Below are positions 59,341-64,000 of a stretch of 64,000 bases of DNA, in pieces. How positions within the stretch are numbered: the stretch's first letter is position 1; each line of letters begins with the position of its first letter. Both the position numbers and the translations under genes were made by a program. The notes under the pieces were generated by a model. That model was not told where the DNA came from and made no database searches. It saw only the letters and a program-made list of their open reading frames with translations. The stretch is taken from assembly GCA_964242415.1 (NCBI GenBank), contig CAXTAT010000003.1, forward strand, positions 124,001 to 188,000, read 5' to 3'. The DNA comes from DASWOJ01 sp964242415 (GTDB taxonomy: Bacteria; Pseudomonadota; Alphaproteobacteria; Acetobacterales; Acetobacteraceae).

Positions 59341-60284
59341 GCTTGCCCTCCGGCCTGAACCCACGCCGTGCCGGGGACGCCGATGCGCTTGATCTCCCAC
59401 TCCAGCGTCACGCCCGACATCGCGTGCACGCGCCGGCGCAGTTCCTCGCCGAGGCCCTCCAGGTCCGCTGCCGTCGCCTCGCCGGTGTTGAGCAGGAAGT
59501 TGCAGTGCTTGTCGCTGCACTGCGCGCCGCCGCGGGTCAGGCCGCGGCCCCCGGCGGCGTCGATCAGCTCCCACGCCTTCATGGCGGGGGGGTTGCGGAA
59601 CGTGGAGCCGCCGGTGCGGGCGCGGACGGGCTGCGTCGCCTCGCGGCTGGCGCGGATGGCGGCCATGCTGGCGGCGATGCCCGCCGGGTCGCCCGGGTGC
59701 GCGCGGAAGCGGGCACGGATGACGACGGCACCGGCGGGCAGGCTGGCGTGGCGGTAGGCGAAGGCCAGCGCGGCGGCGGGCAGGCGCAGTTGCTGGCCGG
59801 ACCGGGTGACGAACTCCGCCCAATCCAGGCAGGAGGCCACGTCGCCGCCATACGCGCCCGCGTTCATCGCCACCGCGCCGCCGACGCTGCCGGGGATGCC
59901 GGACAGGAACTCCAATCCCGTCAGCCCGGCCTGCGCCGCGTGCTCGGCGACTGTCGCGTCCAGGCAGGCGGACCCTGCGACGATGCCGTCCGCCTCGACG
60001 CGGACCTCGTTGAAGCCGCGCGCCAGGCGCAGCACCACGCCCTGGATGCCGCCGTCGCGCACGATGACGTTGCTGGCGGCGCCGAGCACCTGCACGGGCA
60101 CGTCATGCGGCAGGGCGGCCAGGAACCCTGCCAGGTCGGCGGGACCAGCCGGGCGCACCAGGGCCTCGGCGGTGCCGCCGACGCGGAACCAGGTGGCGGG
60201 GGCCAGCGGCGCGTCGGCCTGCACCCGGCCGCGGGTGGGCGGCAGGCGGTCGGCCAGATGCGGCAGGGCGCGTGCGGTGATCAT
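59337..60284 (-). CDS. murB: UDP-N-acetylenolpyruvoylglucosamine reductase
   Basis: Reduces UDP-GlcNAc-enolpyruvate to UDP-MurNAc with NADPH and FAD. The 315-aa protein has ATWFRVGGTAEALVRPAGPA, VLGAASNVIVRDGGIQGVVL, LSGIPGSVGGAVAMNAGAYG with the FAD-binding loop, and TGGSTFRNPPAMKAWELIDA with the proton-donor Ser region. Its start overlaps the murC stop (ATGA), and its stop overlaps ddl. Confidence 0.97.
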   Translation of the reverse strand: MITARALPHLADRLPPTRGRVQADAPLAPATWFRVGGTAEALVRPAGPADLAGFLAALPHDVPVQVLGAASNVIVRDGGIQGVVLRLARGFNEVRVEADGIVAGSACLDATVAEHAAQAGLTGLEFLSGIPGSVGGAVAMNAGAYGGDVASCLDWAEFVTRSGQQLRLPAAALAFAYRHASLPAGAVVIRARFRAHPGDPAGIAASMAAIRASREATQPVRARTGGSTFRNPPAMKAWELIDAAGGRGLTRGGAQCSDKHCNFLLNTGEATAADLEGLGEELRRRVHAMSGVTLEWEIKRIGVPGTAWVQAGGQA

Positions 60285-61711
60285 CCGGCCCGCCTCGTGC
60301 TGCCGGCCTGCAGGGTGGCCAGTTCCGCCGGGAGCGCCGCCGCCCAGGTGGTGACGGTGCCGGCGCCCAGGCAGATCACGTAGTCGCCGGGGCGGGCAAT
60401 GGCGTGGACCATCTCGCCCAGGTGCTCCGGGCCGGGCAGGGGCACGACGCTGCGGTGGCCGCGGGCGCGGATGCCGTCCACCAGGTCGTCGCGCGACACG
60501 CCGGGGATCGGAGTCTCCCCGGCGGCGTACACGTCGGCGATGATGACGGTCCCGGCGTCGTTCATGCAGGTGCAGAACTCGGGGAACAGGGATTGCAGCC
60601 GGGTGTAGCGGTGCGGCTGCACGACGGCGATCACGTCCCGCGCACCGGCCTGGCGCGCGGCCTTCAGCACGGCGGCGATCTCCACGGGATGGTGGCCGTA
60701 GTCGTCGATGACGGTGATGCCGCCGCTCTCCCCCGTCTTGGTGAACCGGCGCTTCACGCCGCGGAACCCGGCGAAGGCGCTGCGTATGGTGGCGTCGTCC
60801 ACGTCCATCTCGACCGCAACGGCGATGGCGGCCAGTGCGTTCTGCACGTTGTGCGCCCCCAGCATCGGCAGGCGGAACGGCCCCATGCGGCGGCTGCGGC
60901 CCCGGTGGCGGTCGGTCAGCACGACCTCGAACGTGGCGCCCAGCTTGTCCATCACCATACGCTCCGCCCGCACGTCCGCCTGCTGGCCGAAGCCGTAGGT
61001 GACGACTCGGCGGTCAGAGAGGCGCGGGATCATTTGCTGCACGCCTGGATGGTCGATGCACAAGACGGCAAAGCCATAAAACGGCACGTTTGAAACGAAT
61101 TGGTCGTAGCCGGCGACCATGGCCTCCTGAGTGCCCCAGTGGTCCAGGTGCTCGGGGTCCATGTTGGTGACGATGGCGATGCAGGCTGGGAGGCGCAGGA
61201 AGCTGCCGTCGCTCTCGTCGGCCTCCACGACCATCCACTCGCCTTCGCCCAGGCGGGTGTTGCTGCCATAGGCGTTGATGATGCCGCCGTTGATCACCGT
61301 GGGGTCCATGCCGGCGGCCTCCAGCACGCAGGCGACCAGGCTGGTGGTGGTGGTCTTGCCGTGGGTGCCGCCGACCGCAATGGCCCAGCGCAGGCGCATC
61401 AGCTCGGCCAGCATCTCGGCGCGGCGGACCACGGGGACCAGCTTGGCGCGGGCGGCCACCACCTCGGGGTTGTCGCGCTTCACGGCGGTACTGACGACGA
61501 CGACCTGGGCATTGGCGACGTTGGCGCCGTCATGGCCGATGGCGATGGGGATACCGGCATCCTTCAGGCGGCGCACGTTGGCATTGTCGCTGATGTCGCT
61601 GCCCTGCACGGCGTAGCCCAGGGTGTGCAGGACCTCGGCGATCCCCGACATGCCGATGCCGCCGATGCCGACGAAGTGGATCGTGCCGATGCCCAGGGGG
61701 AGAGCCCTCAT
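60281..61711 (-). CDS. murC: UDP-N-acetylmuramate--L-alanine ligase
   Basis: Adds L-Ala to UDP-MurNAc. The 476-aa length is standard. Motifs: IHFVGIGGIGMSGIAEVLHT, the ATP loop VGGTHGKTTTTSLVACVLEA, VEADESDGSFLRLPACIAIV with NMDPEHLDHWG, and VIDDYGHHPVEIAAVLKAAR. Translationally coupled to murG (61708/61711 overlap) and murB. Confidence 0.98.
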   Translation of the reverse strand: MRALPLGIGTIHFVGIGGIGMSGIAEVLHTLGYAVQGSDISDNANVRRLKDAGIPIAIGHDGANVANAQVVVVSTAVKRDNPEVVAARAKLVPVVRRAEMLAELMRLRWAIAVGGTHGKTTTTSLVACVLEAAGMDPTVINGGIINAYGSNTRLGEGEWMVVEADESDGSFLRLPACIAIVTNMDPEHLDHWGTQEAMVAGYDQFVSNVPFYGFAVLCIDHPGVQQMIPRLSDRRVVTYGFGQQADVRAERMVMDKLGATFEVVLTDRHRGRSRRMGPFRLPMLGAHNVQNALAAIAVAVEMDVDDATIRSAFAGFRGVKRRFTKTGESGGITVIDDYGHHPVEIAAVLKAARQAGARDVIAVVQPHRYTRLQSLFPEFCTCMNDAGTVIIADVYAAGETPIPGVSRDDLVDGIRARGHRSVVPLPGPEHLGEMVHAIARPGDYVICLGAGTVTTWAAALPAELATLQAGSTRRAG

Positions 61712-62916
61712 GCGCGTGCCTCTGCTTGGTTGTCCGGCACGGCCGGGTTTGGCCCAGCCTTGTCCTGACTAGCCTTGTCCGGCCCAGCCTTGTCCTGCTT
61801 GGCCCTGTCCTCGATGGCGGCTTCGACCAGGTCGGCCAGGCGGGCGGCGGCGTCGGGGCTGCCGTTCCGGGCGGTGCGGGCGGCGGCGGCGATCAGCGCG
61901 AGCGGGCTGGTCAGCAACGGCGTCAGGGCTTCGGCCAGCGCCTCGGCGGTCAGGGCCGCCTGGTCCAGCACCTCGGCGCCGCTGGCGGCGGCGTTGAACG
62001 CCTGATGGTTGTCGATGGCGCCGGGCAGCGGCACCAGCAGGGCCGGGCGGCCGATGGCGCACAGCTCGGCCACCGTGCTCGCGCCGGCGCGGGCGATCAC
62101 GAAATGCGCGGCGGCCAGGCGGGCTGGCAGGTCCGGGAAGAACGTCGCCAGCTCGGCGGTGAGGCCCGCCTCGGCGTAGGCGGCGCGGACGCGGTCCAGG
62201 TCCTCGGCCCGGCACTGCTGCGTGACCTGCACGCGCCGGCGCAGGCCCGGCGGCAGCAGGGTCATCGCTGGCGGCACCAGGTCGCTGAACACGCGGGCGC
62301 CCAGGCTGCCGCCGGTGACCAGGACCCGCACGGCTCCCGTCGGCGGCGTGTAGCCCTGGCCGGCCAGGGCGAGCACCGCGGGGCGGACCGGGTTGCCGGC
62401 ATGCGCGGCGTGGGCGCCCTGGGGCACGCGCTGCGTGTCGGCCACGCCCAGCGCCAGGCGGTCGGCAAAGCGCGCCAGCGTCCGGTTCGCCCGGCCCAGC
62501 ACCGCGTTCTGCTCGTGCAGCACCACCGCCGGGCGATGGCGCAGCACGCGGGTGGCCAGCACGGGCGCGACGCTCGGGTAGCCGCCGAAGCCCACCACCG
62601 CCGCCGCGTCCAGCCGCGCCAGTAGCCCGCGCGCCTGCACCGCGCCCGCCGCCATCGCCAGCGCCGCCAATCCGCCGCGCAGCACCCCACGCCCGGCGAT
62701 CCCCGCGCCGCGCAGCACGAATGCGTCGCCGGCCGGGAACGCGGCCTGGGCGCCGCTGCGGCCATCGGTCATCAGGGTGCCGCTGCGGCCGTCGGTCATC
62801 AGCGCGACCCGGTGGCCGCGCGCCACCAGCTCCGCCGCCAGGGCCTCGGCCGGGAACAGGTGGCCGCCGGTGCCGCCGGCAGCGACCACGATGGGACGGG
62901 CAGCCGGCCCCCTCAT
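61708..62916 (-). CDS. murG: UDP-GlcNAc:undecaprenyl-PP-MurNAc-pentapeptide GlcNAc transferase with repeat insertions
   Basis: Makes lipid II from lipid I on the inner face of the membrane. The 402-aa protein is longer than the usual 355-375. Motifs: PIVVAAGGTGGHLFPAEALA, VVGFGGYPSVAPVLATRVLR, VLHEQNAVLGRANRTLARFA, VLVTGGSLGARVFSDLVPPA and ARAGASTVAELCAIGRPALL. Extra length comes from a nine-residue duplication (LMTDGRSGT/LMTDGRSGA) at about residues 38-57 and from a C-terminal tail of five pentapeptides (AVPDN, AGPNP, ASQDK, AGPDK, AKQDK, listed from the end). Overlaps ftsW and murC by 4 bp each. Confidence 0.96.
   Translation of the reverse strand: MRGPAARPIVVAAGGTGGHLFPAEALAAELVARGHRVALMTDGRSGTLMTDGRSGAQAAFPAGDAFVLRGAGIAGRGVLRGGLAALAMAAGAVQARGLLARLDAAAVVGFGGYPSVAPVLATRVLRHRPAVVLHEQNAVLGRANRTLARFADRLALGVADTQRVPQGAHAAHAGNPVRPAVLALAGQGYTPPTGAVRVLVTGGSLGARVFSDLVPPAMTLLPPGLRRRVQVTQQCRAEDLDRVRAAYAEAGLTAELATFFPDLPARLAAAHFVIARAGASTVAELCAIGRPALLVPLPGAIDNHQAFNAAASGAEVLDQAALTAEALAEALTPLLTSPLALIAAAARTARNGSPDAAARLADLVEAAIEDRAKQDKAGPDKASQDKAGPNPAVPDNQAEARA
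61729..61803 (-). repeat. 15-bp tandem repeat at the 3' end of murG
   Basis: Five contiguous 15-bp units at 61729, 61744, 61759, 61774 and 61789. In murG, reading toward the C-terminus, they encode AKQDK, AGPDK, ASQDK, AGPNP and AVPDN. Three units end in GACAAG. The array follows the domain's normal end (LADLVEAAIEDR). Confidence 0.93.
62750..62801 (-). repeat. 27-bp in-frame direct duplication within murG
   Basis: Two adjacent copies, CTGATGACCGACGGCCGCAG with CGGCACC and CTGATGACCGATGGCCGCAG with CGGCGCC, differing at two bases. They encode LMTDGRSGT and LMTDGRSGA after HRVA in the N-terminal Rossmann domain. Near identity indicates a recent event. Confidence 0.93.
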
Positions 62917-64000
62917 CGCGCGGCCTCCCAGCCCGGCTCGGTCCGGGTGCGCCGCCGGGTGAGTGCGAGCAGCATGCCGATGCCGAGCGCCACCGCCAGC
63001 ACGGACGACCCGCCATAGGACACGAAGGGCAGGGTCATGCCCTTGGTCGGGATCAGGTGCAGCGAGGACGCCATGTTGACGAACGCCTGCAAGCCGAAGC
63101 TGGTCACCAGCCCGGCGGAGGCCAGCACGATGAACAGGTCGCCCTCGGCCAGCAGGCGCAGCAGGCCGCGCAGCACGATGAAGGCGAACAGCCCCAGCAC
63201 CAGGACGCAGACGATCAGCCCGAACTCCTCCCCCATCACGGCGTACACGAAGTCCGCATGGGCGTCCGGCAGCATGTCCTTGATGCGTCCCTCGCCGGGG
63301 CCGCGCCCCAGCAATCCCCCATTGCCAAAGGCTTCGAGCGCGGTATTCACCTGATAGCTGTCGCCCGCCGTGGGATCGAGGAAGCGGGTCACCCGGCTGC
63401 GGACGTGCGGGAAGAAGGCGTAGGCGGCTCCTGCCATCGCCACCAGCCCGCCCGCCGCCACGCCCACCATCGCCAGGTTCAGCCCGGCGATGAACAGCTG
63501 CGCGAAGAACACCGCCGTCACCACCGCCAGCATGCCCATGTCCGGCTGCGACTTCAGCAGCAGCGCGATGAGGGCGTAGATGGCCCCGGCCAGGATCATG
63601 CCGGGGAAGCGGCGCACCTGCTGGCCCTCGCTGAGCAGCCAGGCGGCGGTGACGGCGAAGCAGGGCTTCAGGAACTCGCTGGGCTGCACGGTCATGCCGG
63701 GCAGGCTGATCCAGCGGCGGGCGCCCTTGATCTCGACGCCCTTCAACAGCGTCAGCAGCGTCAGCGCCAGGGCAATGCCGCAGCCGAGGATCGCCAGGCG
63801 GCGGACGTTGCGCGGCGACAGCAAGGAGACGCCGATCACCACCAGCCCGGCCAGCGCCAGGAACACCACCTGCTTCAGGATGAACGCGTCGCGCGATACG
63901 TGGATGCGCTCGGCGACCGAGGGCGACGCGGACAGCATCATCACGTAGCCGCAGCCGATCAGCGAGGCGATGGCCGCCAAGGTCCAGCGGTCCACGGTCC
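62913..64000 (-). CDS. ftsW: Cell division protein FtsW (partial, N-terminus beyond the window)
   Basis: A SEDS-family septal peptidoglycan glycosyltransferase with about ten transmembrane helices. Seen motifs: LASLIGCGYVMMLSASPSVA-type first visible helix, KGARRWISLPGMTVQPSEFL with KPCFAVT, LKSQPDMGMLAVVTAVFFAQ, HADFVYAVMGEEFGLIVCVL and LIPTKGMTLPFVSYGGSSVL. The frame remains open to the window edge. The GTG at 63995 (VDRWTLAA) is probably internal, since FtsW usually has further residues before this point. Overlaps murG by 4 bp. Confidence 0.95.
   Translation of the reverse strand, partial: TVDRWTLAAIASLIGCGYVMMLSASPSVAERIHVSRDAFILKQVVFLALAGLVVIGVSLLSPRNVRRLAILGCGIALALTLLTLLKGVEIKGARRWISLPGMTVQPSEFLKPCFAVTAAWLLSEGQQVRRFPGMILAGAIYALIALLLKSQPDMGMLAVVTAVFFAQLFIAGLNLAMVGVAAGGLVAMAGAAYAFFPHVRSRVTRFLDPTAGDSYQVNTALEAFGNGGLLGRGPGEGRIKDMLPDAHADFVYAVMGEEFGLIVCVLVLGLFAFIVLRGLLRLLAEGDLFIVLASAGLVTSFGLQAFVNMASSLHLIPTKGMTLPFVSYGGSSVLAVALGIGMLLALTRRRTRTEPGWEAAR

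Overview
The window comes from the chromosome of a GC-rich, aerobic alphaproteobacterium. Gene content and order fit Rhodospirillales, and probably an Acetobacteraceae-like lineage; that placement is inferred from gene order and protein style, not from a search. Supporting signs are a bc1 complex (petABC), ETF:ubiquinone oxidoreductase, aerobic HemF, the run rplU-rpmA-obgE-proB-proA-nadD-rsfS-rlmH-gpmI-envC-ctpA-yibQ-rppH, and a division/wall (dcw) cluster running ftsW-murG-murC-murB-ddl-ftsQ-ftsA-ftsZ-lpxC-bamD-recN-ligA.

Layout. 1-9950: soluble lytic transglycosylase, a family 4 uracil-DNA glycosylase variant, ETF-QO, a TPR protein broken by a 100-N assembly gap, ispE, tRNA-Gln, arfB, a helix-hairpin-helix protein and hemF. 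10069-13904: petABC with a clear terminator, then MTA phosphorylase and a DUF4169 protein. 13875-26877 (minus strand): the conserved housekeeping run from rplU to rppH. 27272-31093: tRNA-Ser, a formate/nitrite channel, a lower-GC patch with a nonsense-broken membrane gene and a gene remnant, and a Wzm/Wzt-type ABC exporter. 31369-41060: a lipoprotein transglycosylase with a SPOR domain, acyl-CoA metabolism genes, small membrane proteins and an unaccompanied CoxL-type molybdenum hydroxylase subunit. 41280-48506: an RND efflux pair, HMG-CoA lyase, a DUF2934 protein and NADH dehydrogenase type II. 48638-64000 (minus strand): ligA back through recN, bamD, lpxC and the dcw cluster to a partial ftsW at the right edge.

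The main unexplained structure is repeats, in three classes. (1) Exact 15-bp tandem arrays encode variable pentapeptides at the ends of at least six unrelated proteins: the TPR protein, NadD, ribosomal protein L21, a DUF2934 protein, MurG, and the N-terminus of a lipoprotein transglycosylase. (2) Five copies of an approximately 150-bp inverted-repeat (REPIN-like) element lie between genes, and one forms the last codons of ligA. (3) Single arrays or palindromes occur at 14441-14546 and 53355-53435. A possible ATA start for rsfS and a family 4 UDG lacking its usual HP motif also deserve checking.

No prophage, CRISPR array, complete insertion sequence or rRNA operon is visible.
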